Part shown: in pieces, positions 46,301 through 54,252 of the stretch
Layout: each line of letters opens with the position of its first letter
How positions within the stretch are numbered: the first letter of the stretch is position 1
NCBI GenBank assembly: GCA_918807975.1
Contig: OU964919.1
Location: forward strand, 12,604,001-12,668,000
DNA from: Aplidium turbinatum
Taxonomy: Eukaryota > Chordata > Ascidiacea > Aplousobranchia > Polyclinidae
Direction of reading: 5' to 3'
DNA length: 64,000 nucleotides
Notes under the pieces: model-generated
What the model saw: only the letters and a program-made list of their open reading frames with translations
What the model was told of the DNA's origin: nothing
Database searches by the model: none
Made by a program: the position numbers and the translations under genes

Positions 46301-49300
46301 GACCATCGGAGGGAGATACTCTCCTACTGCATTTCCGCAAAACATCATGCTAACGGCTTGCTTGGAGTGTGATGTCTTTCCACTCTTCGAAGTCCTCTTC
46401 TCACAATGCACTGTTTAGCCCCTGGATTGTCTGTTACATTGGTTTCGTCATAATTGTACACGTTTTGGGGCTCTACCCCATTCAGTTCCTCATAAATGTT
46501 TTTGAAATATTCTTTCACGATAGTTGAACTAATTTCAGCACGGCTTAGCTTCACATTGTCAGCAAGTCGTTGTGTAAGATGTTGACGTTCCTTAAATTTT
46601 TTTAGCCAGTCCCAACCAGGCAGGTTTTTCCGGAAGATTTTTATGGTTTTACCTTGTCGATTAACATCTTGTACAAGGTAACGAATGTCAGAAGACGATA
46701 ATAGAAATTTCCAATCAGTTAGGTGGTTGATGACTTTTACGAGTGCTGTCTTTTCAGCAGCCAATAACACTGATTGTCCACCTGGTTTTCCTGCATGTTT
46801 CACTGTTGGACGTGTCTTGTTCCAAACCGTTCCATATGGTATTTTGAACTGCTTCGATGCAGCATGAATGGTCAATCGTCCATTCTGCACCTGCCGCACA
46901 GCATTTTCTAGGTCTACTTGAGTATATGCAGTTTGATACCCCCTCGACCCAGCTTTCCGTTTGTAGACTCATGGCATAATTGTTACAGTATAGTATCAAA
47001 CTTAATCAGTATCTACAAAGACAACACAAAATACAAATTTACTATCATGAAAACACAACTATACAGAATCTTGGACACCATTGTTCAATTTTGACGTTCA
47101 GTGTGACTTTGATAACCAATGTCAAAGTCACACTGACTGTCAAAAGTCACCCTGATTAACGGTATTCCAAATATTGCTAAAGCTACAAACATATTTTATA
47201 ATTAATATGTACAATTACAGTATAAGCACATAAACTATCTAAACGAAGGCTGTAGCTATATTGACGAAAATGAGGCACTTGACTTTCACAGAAAAAATTT
47301 AATGTGCATGATTATGTCTGTTCAACCTTGTGACATTTGACAAATATAGACTGGTTATAACCAAGTGGTTTTTGGAATATCAGCCAAAATTTCCTCTAGT
47401 TTGGTTGCTTCTGGGCTTTGTACAAGGATATTTTTCAAAAATTCGACATCAAATTACTAAATGTTAATAAAAAAATTTTTGGAAAAAATGCAAACTATTT
47501 AATTGCTGCTCTCAATCCCAGTCCTCGAAATTAGCGGCGGCACACGGCAATTGCCGTGGTAAATGCCGCCGCAAACGTCATAATGGCCATTCTGCTACGG
47601 CAATAAAAATGCCGTCGCAAAATGAGCATTTAATTCGGACAAAAATTGTTCAAAATTTCTTCCTGTTTGATTTACTCGCAGCGTGAGTTTAATCAGCAGA
47701 AACATCGCACCAAGACCTCACCTCGGACTATTTTACTTGCTGTGAACACTCCCACAGTCTTCAAAATTAGCATATTTTTACTTCGCAAAAACATTGACGA
47801 GGCCAAACGGCAAAAATGGAAATTGCCTCGGCAATTGCTGTGAACGTTTATTACGAAAAAATTGTACCAAAACATGCAAAACGAGAAGAGAAAAAAATAA
47901 TCAAATAGTCTATCACGACCGCACTGTTTGATTTGTTGTGATGTAATAATACCAAAAGTAGCAATAAAGCGATCAACGCGATACGCACGCTGTTACGGTG
48001 ATTCACGTTGTAACTCATTGGGGGGAAAGTAAGTTAATGTTGGGTTGATTCAACGTTCGAGTCAGCACAAATCGATTTAATTTTCCCGGCGAGTTATATC
48101 GCGTAACAACAATGCCCAATAAGATATTTACGTTTGTTTTACATTAATTCGACTTCTAGCGACGTTAAATTATCATGAAATAACGTTAATTGCTCAATCA
48201 GGTACCGATAACAAATCAATAGCTCCCTGCGAGAAGATTGCCTCGATTTACGTATACAGTACACTAACATAATTTCGGCACAATTAGGATACTGCGAGCA
48301 ACACAAAGTCTGTTAGATAAAGAACTAGTTAGAATCGGAATCATCGGATGATGAGGTTGTCGCGTCGTCACTGGAATACTTGAAGACGCAAAACTGCCCG
48401 TTCATGAACGCGCGATGCCATATAATCGGAAGCATTACTTTTCTTTACTGCCAAAGAACCATTTATCCAATTTTGTACCACTTTTTATATTCGCAACGAC
48501 AACGGTCAAAAATAAGCATTCGATGAAAGAATAACTTTTGCGTAACAATTAAGCCAGTATTTATAAGGTTGCAAACTTTTTACAGTTCACAAGAGCATTG
48601 TCAGCGTATAAAATAGCGTGTGTGATGCTCTGGGCTACCGCCGTGTGACACACGATGAAGAAGAAGCGCATAAAAGTGCTTTTGATTAAAGCATACGGCA
48701 ATTGCCGCCGCAACCCAAGGTTTGTTGATTTGGCGACGGCAATGTTATTGCCGTCGTAGATGGAAGCTAATTTCGAGGGCTGCAATCCTGACTACGGCCT
48801 AGATCACATCACAAAACTGAATAATTTAATGACTAATAATGTAATGCCTACCCATTATTGCAGATTATAACATAGAGCATAACTTAGTACTGCAGCACAA
48901 TATACGTCTACCCTGTGATGTCATCACTGCACTAAAACCTTTACCTGTTAGTCACTATTGCTAAGTAATATTTTCTGTGCAAAAAGTTATCGCTATATTA
49001 TTGTTATTGTTTATCTTCAAGCATTAACAAGCTGCTCCAATCAGCAATTCAAACTAGATTAGATATGGATCAATAGCATTGCCAGATAAGAAATTCTGCA
49101 CTAATTTGAGAAAAGTTCAAAGCTGTTGAAAACAAAAGTTGTATTTTGGAAATTTTTTTAGTCCTGGGCAAAGATCCTTAGCTTAACCCATCCTAACTTT
49201 AATCCTAACTCTGGCAAAACCTGATTGTGACCATGGCAATATGTGGGTAAAAATAGCCACTCCCAATTACATTTGCTGTTTTGTCAGCAAAATTGATACT

Positions 49301-51495
49301 GCTTGCTACAGCAAAGTTTTTAACAAGACCAAAGATGTTAAATGGTGTATGATTACTGGTGCTACCTAGTGCCTACTCTTGCAACAGATACCATTTTAAA
49401 AGCTTTGGTTTTATAGGAGCTGTTCTGCAACAGCAACACTTTACATTTAGGCTACAGTTTAGTAACTTCAGAGAATGAAATTAAATGGTGAAAATTGAAC
49501 TGACAGTGTTGCCAGACGCAAAGCGTTACCCCTCTAATTTTTTCTCTTCGCGGCACGATATCCGGCCGTGTTATATCGTAGGCCACGACTTGCCCTAATT
49601 ATTCTGATAGGCTACAACAGAACCAGATGTCTTAGAATATCTTATTGTATCCAAAATTCAGGGCTGAAGCTGAATAACAAATAATTACCCAGTTCAAATA
49701 TCGTAAATCAAAAGCGACAGAAGCGCTCAGCAACCTATAAGTAAGCTGCAACCTAGGGGCCCTATTCTTAATGTATAGCTTGACTTGTTACCCCTCCAGC
49801 CGTTTCAACTATAAAAAAAAAGTTAAGTCCTGTAACTTTCATTATCATGTTAACAGAACTTTTGCTATTGTTTGTTATTTAAATAAAATTGTCATTGCAA
49901 TTTTATTGCACTGTGATCGTCATTTAACTTGTCAACTTTATGTACTCCAGAGACGGAGAAGGTAACGAAGAAAACATCTCGTGCTCTCCTTACATGAAAG
50001 AACTCCGCGACTTCCTTGCTAGAGTGGTGCATGACCATTTCAAGCTGTTTCAATGTCAAGAATTCGTAACAGAAAGGTATTTGTGATTGAAACAACGGAA
50101 TTTTTTATTGGTTGATGAAAATTCACCGTGCTTTGTTCAACACAGCTTGCTACCATTGGGTCATCGGGCAATTGCACTATTCATTCGTCACACCTGTCTT
50201 ATAAGACCGATAGGAGAAGCCGGGAAAATGAAACTAGCAGCAGATTTTGCTCAGGTACGATGGACATGTGATTATTTTGAACTTGTTTTCTGTATATGCA
50301 TTTGATACTCGCAGTCGACTTTCGGAAAATGATAATTGTGTACCGTAATTCGTTTGTCTTTGTTGTGGTTTTGGCAGCTTCATTTTTTATCTTTTTGTTT
50401 TGGTCCAAATTTTAGACTCTAAAATTTCGACCTCTTTGCCAACACAGCGCTTAAGCAAACCTGCATAAATCCTTGCGGACTAACATTCTTATATTCCAGA
50501 TGGAACTTGCCCTTTCTCCTCTTTGTCGTCGCCTAACCGACCTAGGAAATTCCTACCGCCTCCTGCGAGCTTTCCGGCCCTTATTGTTCCAGTCTGAAGA
50601 AGCGATTGGCGAATCATCAGCAATTGGTGACGTCATACCGCGTAGCACTGCCCTGGAGTTCCTTTTCTCAAGAGCCCCAGCTAATGTTCGCTCCCCTCAT
50701 CAGGTTAGTGCATCAAAGTGATGTTACCAAGCCGCCTACGTATTTTCAAAATAGGATTTTCTTTTTACCTGTATTTGGTTTATAGCTACAAGATTTCAAT
50801 AAGTAGCATTTTTAATCATCCGTTAGTCACAGTCAACTGTTCCATTACCTTGTATAAATGCATTTGCCTAGGCAGCAGCGTAGATATGGGTGTTGTATCT
50901 TTTGGATTCTGTTTGTTATTAAAGGCCTTAGAGATGAAACCGTCGTGTATGTTTTAGATACGGTGCGTTTGCATCCACTTTTTTAAAGGCAACTGTTATT
51001 TTTTAGAAAACCAGAAAAAACATCTTGTTTCTCAGTGATTTTGCTTCGTATTTTCCTCTTAGGGGCTTCTCTTTTGAAGGTCGATTATGGGGCCCAGGGA
51101 TTTCAGTACGTTTACAAAACTTTTATGTGAATGGATATTTTTTTGCTTACTTCAATGTAGGTATTGACGACCTGTTTTAGCTTGATACTGCAAGATCGCT
51201 GTGGTGATAGCGAATTGCACCAGCTTTCGGAACACAATTCCCTAGTCACGTGCTAAGACGATTTGATATTCATTTGCATGGACGTAAATTTCTGTTTTAG
51301 GTCATGGACTGGTCCATCAGTAAATACAGTCGTTGGTTGGATGAGCACCGCAGTGAAAGGGAAAGATTAAACATGCTGAGAGGAGCCATAGAAAACTACG
51401 TTAATTCCATACGCTCAAGACAAGAGACTGAGTTTGCGTCTGTCTATCCAATCATGGTCAAAATATTACAGCGTGGCGTTGAAAAGCATTCATGA
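31269..51495 (+). CDS. COG5: Conserved oligomeric Golgi complex subunit 5, 20 coding exons
   Basis: Seen: exons 31269-31326, 33543-33682, 35867-35979, 36172-36241, 36724-36844, 39651-39781, 40542-40713, 40870-40982, 41663-41740, 41841-41925, 42084-42187, 42873-42952, 43426-43587, 44063-44162, 44566-44676, 45005-45171, 49951-50076, 50146-50254, 50500-50703, 51301-51495. All introns are GT-AG, all phases agree, and the total is 2439 nt (812 residues plus stop); human COG5 is about 839. Landmarks that match COG5 include [67 protein letters not shown] and [12 protein letters not shown]. An in-frame stop at 31254-31256 supports the start at 31269. Known: COG5 is a lobe B subunit of the COG tethering complex, which acts in retrograde intra-Golgi vesicle tethering on the cytosolic face. 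The introns carry nested transposons; the coding exons look intact. I see no frameshift or lost segment, so this is probably a working gene. Confidence 0.96.
31730..31891. mobile_element. Nested MITE with AGTAGCGCCGCTAC repeats, 162 bp
   Basis: CAGAGGTGGGCAA at one end, TTGCCCATCTTTG at the other, flanked by the exact 8-bp duplication CCGATACT (31722-31729, 31892-31899). The interior is four to five units of the near-palindrome AAAAGTAGCGCCGCTAC. Confidence 0.88.
32206..32982. mobile_element. Nested unit with inverted ends enclosing a LINE tail
   Basis: CCAGGCCAAGACTACCCAGG at 32206 is inverted at 32963-32982 with one change. No target duplication is clear, so this may be an element or an inverted-repeat remnant. 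It encloses the LINE fragment at 32330-32690. Confidence 0.6.
32330..32690 (-). mobile_element. LINE ORF2 C-terminal fragment
   Basis: The - strand frame from 32665 reads [20 protein letters not shown], then [20 protein letters not shown] and [12 protein letters not shown]. This is the Cys-His tail (CxC...H...C) shared by CR1/L2/I-like LINE polyproteins, ending [10 protein letters not shown]-stop at 32330. 5' truncated; the clade is not determinable from this part. Confidence 0.8.
33543..33682 (+). CDS. COG5: COG5 exon 2
   Basis: Encodes [20 protein letters not shown] and on to LDKDLQSQ, the N-terminal helical COG5 domain. The donor is the weak CAA|GTTGGT at 33683. It was chosen over GTACCT three bases later because only it keeps the alignment of Q-IASRHEDL with vertebrate Q-VVARHEDL without a gap. 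Confidence 0.9.
34771..35004. repeat. Foldback unit in COG5 intron 2
   Basis: Arms 34771-34853 and 34926-35004 are inverted repeats of about 80 bp, nearly perfect apart from a 4-nt difference. The 70-nt loop holds the hammerhead-like core at 34870-34903. No terminal duplication found. Confidence 0.85.
34868..34910 (+). ncRNA. Hammerhead-like motif in the loop of the foldback
   Basis: CUGAAGA (consistent with CUGANGA), a 6-bp stem II GACAUC/GAUGUC with one extra G, GAAA at 34894-34897, palindromic AACGUU, then C at 34903. Stem I has only about two clear pairs (CUUC side against GAUG), so folding is uncertain. Confidence 0.5.
35254..35669. mobile_element. MITE in COG5 intron 2, 416 bp
   Basis: CATGGCCACCTGGAG and its inverted right end (AGGTGGCCATG), followed inward on both sides by GGCC..ATTTGTCACATTTTGCAGA and its complement. 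The direct repeat GTTCATG (35247-35253, 35670-35676) is 7 bp. Superfamily uncertain. Confidence 0.8.
35867..35979 (+). CDS. COG5: COG5 exon 3
   Basis: Encodes [20 protein letters not shown] and continues to [15 protein letters not shown], among the best conserved parts of the protein. It ends in phase 2 before GTCAGC. Confidence 0.95.
36172..36241 (+). CDS. COG5: COG5 exon 4
   Basis: Encodes [23 protein letters not shown], matching vertebrate [23 protein letters not shown]. Acceptor CAG at 36169-36171, donor GTAAGG. Confidence 0.95.
36724..36844 (+). CDS. COG5: COG5 exon 5
   Basis: Encodes [20 protein letters not shown], then [20 protein letters not shown], matching the coiled-coil segment [20 protein letters not shown] of vertebrate COG5. 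Ends in phase 1 before GTGAGA. Confidence 0.96.
37154..39147. mobile_element. Mutator-like foldback element in COG5 intron 5, about 2.0 kb
   Basis: Terminal inverted repeats of about 650 bp (37154-37806 and 38495-39147), beginning with tandem GAGTCCGATTCGGA-type subrepeats. They are flanked by the exact 9-bp duplication TTGCAGCTC (37145-37153, 39148-39156). Long TIRs and 9-bp duplications are the hallmarks of MuDR/Mutator. The right arm has an internal duplication of about 100 bp; the left arm has an extra block of about 85 bp. No MULE transposase; the centre carries a reverse-transcriptase fragment. Confidence 0.87.
37890..38160 (-). mobile_element. Reverse-transcriptase fragment inside the Mutator-like element
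   Basis: The - strand reads [20 protein letters not shown], then [20 protein letters not shown], the PKK..a..C..yRTISL motif of RTE-like reverse transcriptases. Short and broken. Confidence 0.7.
39651..39781 (+). CDS. COG5: COG5 exon 6
   Basis: Encodes [20 protein letters not shown] and on to [11 protein letters not shown]. Preceded by CTTTCTGCAG, followed by GTAATG. The 2.8-kb intron before it holds the Mutator-like element. Confidence 0.96.
40096..40165. repeat. Palindromic mini-element in COG5 intron 6
   Basis: GCAAATCAG...TTACATTGATTC meets GAATCAATCAATGTAA...TTGATTTGC, the same family as 25197-25277. Confidence 0.55.
40170..40300. repeat. Rearranged SINE-2 tail fragment
   Basis: Contains the reversed SINE-2 tail (GCTATATCAATCGCAGAACTGCA, CAGCGCTTTACAAGACAG) followed by a forward piece (TGTACTTGAGTGCACCTC, TATACGACTGCA) of the same family. 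Pieces of opposite orientation lie side by side, bounded by GACAAGGG and CCCTTGTC. Confidence 0.5.
40542..40713 (+). CDS. COG5: COG5 exon 7
   Basis: Encodes [20 protein letters not shown] through a Lys-rich helix to RSGSTQPSK. Matches vertebrate [20 protein letters not shown]. Phase 0 start, phase 1 end. Confidence 0.95.
40870..40982 (+). CDS. COG5: COG5 exon 8
   Basis: Encodes [20 protein letters not shown] and [18 protein letters not shown]. The MPTPGNT block is diagnostic for COG5. Confidence 0.96.
41192..41226 (+). ncRNA. Degenerate hammerhead-like motif in COG5 intron 8
   Basis: Sister of 22671: stem II GTCAGTC/GACTGAC and GAAACGTC are identical, but the core reads UUGGUGA (A6 changed), which should abolish cleavage. 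Confidence 0.45.
41663..41740 (+). CDS. COG5: COG5 exon 9
   Basis: Encodes [26 protein letters not shown], matching vertebrate [22 protein letters not shown]. It is exactly 26 codons with phase 0 at both ends. Confidence 0.96.
41841..41925 (+). CDS. COG5: COG5 exon 10
   Basis: Encodes [28 protein letters not shown]. The FW(E/N)S block is conserved. Acceptor TTTTTAG, donor GTACGG. Confidence 0.94.
42084..42187 (+). CDS. COG5: COG5 exon 11
   Basis: Encodes [35 protein letters not shown], one of the most conserved COG5 blocks. Donor GTATGC. Confidence 0.96.
42520..42595 (+). ncRNA. Decayed hammerhead-like motif with the shared downstream segment, COG5 intron 11
   Basis: CUGAUA, short CCGC/GCGG stem II, GAA, palindromic ACGCGU and C at 42548. 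The segment after it (CTACACTCGACTGCCGA, about 42576-42592) matches that following the intact ribozyme at 7198-7244 (complement of 7163-7190). One core base and one A of GAAA are missing, so it is inactive. Confidence 0.5.
42873..42952 (+). CDS. COG5: COG5 exon 12 (variable linker)
   Basis: Encodes [26 protein letters not shown], matching the poorly conserved linker of vertebrate COG5. Assigned mainly from its matching phases (0 in, 2 out) and consensus donor GTAAGT. Confidence 0.9.
43426..43587 (+). CDS. COG5: COG5 exon 13
   Basis: Encodes [20 protein letters not shown], then [20 protein letters not shown] and [24 protein letters not shown] and PPSSDEL are nearly identical to vertebrates. 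Confidence 0.97.
43698..43905. repeat. Foldback unit in COG5 intron 13 with hammerhead-like core
   Basis: Inverted arms of about 55 bp (43698-43750 and 43850-43905; GAGCAACAACACAACA... and its complement). Just inside the left arm, on the - strand, lies TTGATAA (43779-43773), a stem II GGCTA/TAGCC, GAAA (43755-43752) and palindromic AACGTT. This is the same layout as 34771-35004. Confidence 0.65.
44063..44162 (+). CDS. COG5: COG5 exon 14
   Basis: Encodes [34 protein letters not shown], matching vertebrate [21 protein letters not shown]. Donor GTAAGT. Confidence 0.96.
44395..44475 (-). tRNA. tRNA-like sequence in COG5 intron 14
   Basis: The - strand has an A-box-like TTAGAAGAGCTAAG, a B box GGTTCAAATCC at about 44398-44408, ends CACGATT/GGCCGTG that pair except at one position, and an oligo-T terminator just downstream. 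The anticodon arm cannot be drawn with confidence; a pseudogene or SINE head is as likely as a tRNA gene. Confidence 0.35.
44566..44676 (+). CDS. COG5: COG5 exon 15
   Basis: Encodes [37 protein letters not shown]. Matches vertebrate STQGDASQVIGP...[13 protein letters not shown]. Confidence 0.96.
45005..45171 (+). CDS. COG5: COG5 exon 16
   Basis: Encodes [20 protein letters not shown] through [26 protein letters not shown]. An upstream AG at 44986-44987 would add an in-frame QEYFLQ stretch. The site at 45003-45004 was preferred because it follows a better pyrimidine run and aligns with vertebrate VVSSQSSF without an insertion. Confidence 0.92.
45468..46977 (-). pseudogene. pogo/Tigger-like (CENP-B/DDE_1) transposase, inactivated
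   Basis: Domains in order on the - strand: start ATG at 46977 then [11 protein letters not shown]; a psq-type helix-turn-helix ([20 protein letters not shown]); a CENP-B-type DNA-binding block ([15 protein letters not shown]); catalytic [51 protein letters not shown]; then an acidic, Ser-rich C-terminus. The three catalytic Asp positions are visible. Breaks: a stop two codons after the start (46971-46969, TGA where CGA is expected, a likely CpG decay), a frameshift at about 46340-46370, and an in-frame stop at 45902-45900. Not functional as read. Related proteins are widespread in animals. Confidence 0.88.
47099..47135. repeat. 14-bp hairpin upstream of the transposase
   Basis: CAGTGTGACTTTGA and TCAAAGTCACACTG are exact complements around a 9-nt loop, followed by a diverged third copy of the half site (GTCAAAAGTCACCCTG). 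Could be a transposase-binding or regulatory palindrome; not tested. Confidence 0.6.
47519..48782. mobile_element. Nested TIR element, 1264 bp
   Basis: Ends CAGTCCTCGAAATTAGC and GCTAATTTCGAGGGCTG are inverted repeats with one mismatch. CAATCC is duplicated on both sides (47513-47518, 48783-48788). Both ends carry ACGGCAATTGCCG-type palindromes. No coding capacity recognised. It inserted into the pogo-like transposon. Confidence 0.85.
49951..50076 (+). CDS. COG5: COG5 exon 17
   Basis: Encodes [41 protein letters not shown], matching [29 protein letters not shown]. Phases 2 in and 2 out agree with exon 16 across the intron that holds the 4.3-kb transposon. Confidence 0.95.
50146..50254 (+). 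CDS. COG5: COG5 exon 18
   Basis: Encodes [37 protein letters not shown], close to vertebrate [27 protein letters not shown]. Confidence 0.97.
50500..50703 (+). CDS. COG5: COG5 exon 19
   Basis: Encodes [40 protein letters not shown] and [20 protein letters not shown], up to PHQ. Exactly 68 codons, phase 0 at both ends. Confidence 0.97.
51301..51495 (+). CDS. COG5: COG5 exon 20 (C-terminus and stop)
   Basis: Encodes [20 protein letters not shown] and on to [20 protein letters not shown], then TGA. Matches the vertebrate C-terminus at WSHTRFSQWLDDHPSEKDR and APVYPIMVQLLQ. Confidence 0.97.
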   Translation, partial: VMDWSISKYSRWLDEHRSERERLNMLRGAIENYVNSIRSRQETEFASVYPIMVKILQRGVEKHS

Positions 51496-51972
51496 TTGTC
51501 TCGAGTTTGCTTTGTGGCCTACGTCACGTTATTGTACGAAATTCGATTGAATTTGTTCAGCAACGAGACAAACGTTTTACAAAAGAATGTCGGTGGTGGA
51601 AATTTTTGGAAGAGATCTCTACTGCTGTAATACGTCAAGTTGTATTATGTATGTTGTTATATTTGGTTTGTTAATAATATATTCTCTACTTCGTTCATAA
51701 CTGGCCTGAATTTGTGAAAAATGTATGCTATTATTTCCAAGATTATTACGTAATATGCTTTTACTGCTATTTTTTGCGATGTGTCGACTACGTAATTAAA
51801 CAGGTTTATCTTGAACAATAGAATAATTCCGGTTGATTGTGTTGAGATTAGCAATAACCCACGCGGGATTGAATCTGCCCTTTATGTTAGACGAAACTTA
51901 TTCAACAGAATTGAAAGTCTACTTTTTTTGCTAGGAGGTATTGCGTGCCAAATCTGATCTTGAAATGGTGTA
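51496..51972 (+). other. COG5 3' flank / probable 3' UTR
   Basis: AT-rich non-coding sequence after the COG5 stop. An ATTAAA near 51794 could serve as poly(A) signal; no canonical AATAAA is obvious here. A TIR element begins at about 51973, so the UTR probably ends before it. Confidence 0.4.
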
Positions 51973-53405
51973 AGGGACCGTTCAAATATTACGTAACGCT
52001 ATCGAGGGGGGGTTATGAAAAGCGTTACGTTAGCGTCACATCGGGGGGAGGGGGTTCAAGCAAAACGTTACGTAACGCTTACGAGTACGGTAGTTTATTT
52101 GTGCTGGCTGGTATCGTCGTTTGGATGCTAAATTAAGCTGAAATCATATCCAACAGCACGTATTCAGCACCAACAAAATCTCTATCAAGTATCAACTACG
52201 GTAGCCTACTGTGATTCCATAAAGGTTCTAAGTGCTCAAAACCTCGCATTGCGAAATTGCAAGGCAGCATTCTTACATCACAAAGCTTGCTTTGACGTGA
52301 GTGAAAAATATTAGGGTTGCCAGATGGCCTTTTTTAGGCCAAATTCCAAAAATCTGGCCTTTTTAAATTGCAGTTGGCTTTAAAAAATTGATGCAAATAA
52401 GTCCAGAAAAATCTGGCCTTATTTGGCCCTTTTCATGGCTGCAAATTTTGAACGGTTTAGAAAGTATTATTTTAAGTAAATTGCAAATAAAAGTATCTTA
52501 AAGCAGTGGTTTTTAACCTTTTTGGTACAACGGAACCCAATGAAACATTCCAAAAGCTCGAGGAACCCCTGTTCAATAATTTAATTACCTTATGCAAAAA
52601 ACATCATTTAATTAATTAAATTAAAGTACTCATGTTCAGATTTATTTATGTACAATAAAAATACAAACTGTAAAAAACCTAATAGCCTACTGGCAAAACA
52701 AAATGATCTCTAACACGTTCACGGCAATTTGACCCACCGGTGTACAAACGAACTGTCTGAAAGAACTCCTTGAAGCGAAGAAAACATGTCGACAAAATTT
52801 GGCGGGAAAGCAGAAAGTTAAAGGTAATCGCACCGCAAGAAAACAACGAAAATTCGGGATCGCAGCGAACGTGTTAAGTTGTAGAAAATTTATTAATAGT
52901 GACAAACATAATCAATATTTGATTACATTTAAACAATATGTATATAATAATAAAATAGACTCTCGGATTTGAATGTAAACATGCGGAACCCTTAGACTTT
53001 ACTGGCGGAACCCTGGTTGAAAACCACTGACTTAAAGCCTGAACTACATCCGTTTTAATTAGTAAGTAGAGAATGTGTTAGCTGTGGACAGGGTGGTTCC
53101 ATTGAGTTGAACCGGGTGGGCTACTAAACATTTTCTGTAGGTACATAACGTTTTAATTCCAAAAAAAGAATATAGCTAAAATTTCATGTCTCAAACGTAA
53201 GCTTTAGGTGCATACAAACCAAGATATTTTATCAGCACGTGTTTCTACGTCATAATTTTGATATAAACTGGCAAAACGGGCTTTGTAATGGAAAAGCGTC
53301 ACGTGGGGGAGGGGGGGTTGACAAAAACGTTACGTTGGCGTCACATGGGGGAGGGGGGGTCAAAAATTCGGAAAAACAGCGTTACGTAATATTTGAACGT
53401 TCCCT
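51973..53405. mobile_element. TIR element (AGGGA..GTTCAAATATTACG), with nested MITE
   Basis: GGGACCGTTCAAATATTACG at the left and its inverted copy at 53377-53405. CGTTACGT words and G runs (GGGGGGAGGGGG) lie inside both ends. No clear target duplication. Contains the hAT-like MITE at 52504-53029. Confidence 0.75.
52504..53029. mobile_element. hAT-like MITE, 526 bp
   Basis: CAGTGGTTTTTAACC and GGTTGAAAACCACTG ends, the common animal hAT type. Flanks TCTTAAAG and ACTTAAAG are an 8-bp duplication with one change. The core has GGAACCC blocks near both ends. Confidence 0.88.
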
Positions 53406-53635
53406 AAGCACGTACCAGACAACAAATTGTTACGTTGAATCTGTAAAAAAACGACTGAGTAAGCACTGCAGCTATTTCAATCGATAAAAATATTGTCAGG
53501 CCTCTACAGCGTTACGTAATATTTGAACGCTCCCTAAGCACGTACCAGACAACAAATTGTTACGTTGAATCTGTAAAAAAACGATTGAGTAAGCACTGCA
53601 GCTATTTCAATCGATAAAAATATTGTCAGGCCTCT
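53376..53635. repeat. 130-bp tandem duplication
   Basis: Units 53376-53505 and 53506-53635 differ at about two positions (GTTCCC/GCTCCC and GACTGAG/GATTGAG). The unit starts inside the right end of the TIR element and runs into its flank, ending in CAGGCCTCT, a word that occurs once more just downstream. Confidence 0.92.
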
Positions 53636-53660
53636 ATTGTTAGACCAGGCCTCTACCTAC

Positions 53661-53830
53661 AGCTTGAGTGGCCGAACGGTGAGGTCTGCGCCACATTTAA
53701 GGGGACGTTGGTTCGACACCGCTCAAGAGCACGCGACTGTGTCTTAATGGCAAGCCAAAATAATGGAAGCAGCTAATTCTCTGCGTCCTATTGAGTTTGT
53801 ATGTTGTCGCAATGAGCATAATAAAACATG
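53661..53830 (+). repeat. SINE-3, tRNA-derived
   Basis: Ser/Leu-like tRNA head: GAGTGGCCGAACGGTGAGG (A box) and GGTTCGACACCGCTCAAG (B box), then GAGCACGCGACTGTGTC. The same family appears reversed at about 57890-58035. Confidence 0.7.
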
Positions 53831-54252
53831 GTTATTACTATTATATGCGCTTAAGACATAAAATAAATTCAAGTGTGTTGTATTGAACACGTGGACAGAT
53901 ATGTGATACAATCTGCAAAGAATATAGTGAGAGAGTGTTTATTTTTGTCACATCTTCTATAAACTTGAGCGTGTATTAACTTAGCGATTGGCACCTGTAT
54001 TAAGAGAAAAGTGTGAGCCGGCAATACGTAAAAAAGTAAACTTCAAATAATGTTACATTGTAAATGCAGCGTGAAGGAACCACAAACACTGGGGCGAGCT
54101 TTACGCTTTGACGAGGCTAGACGAAAACTATAAAAATATACAGGATGAAATAGCATAATTCAAGAGAAATTTGCTGGAGTGTTTATCGGGCAAAGTGTCT
54201 GTAGACAAGTTACAACGCAGCTACAACAACCGCAAGTTACACTCTCGATAAC

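Larger units (their letters stand above)
45242..49587 (-). mobile_element. 4.35-kb DNA transposon with pogo/Tigger-like transposase, in COG5 intron 16
   Basis: The 63-bp terminal inverted repeats are identical (45242-45304 and 49525-49587; outermost CGTGGCCTACG). The flanks carry the direct repeat ACTTGCC (45235-45241, 49588-49594; 8 bp if the shared C is counted). It encodes a decayed transposase on the - strand and has a hairpin upstream of it (47099-47135). A 1264-bp second element is nested at 47519-48782. Pogo elements normally duplicate TA, so the 7-8 bp duplication is unexpected. Confidence 0.88.
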
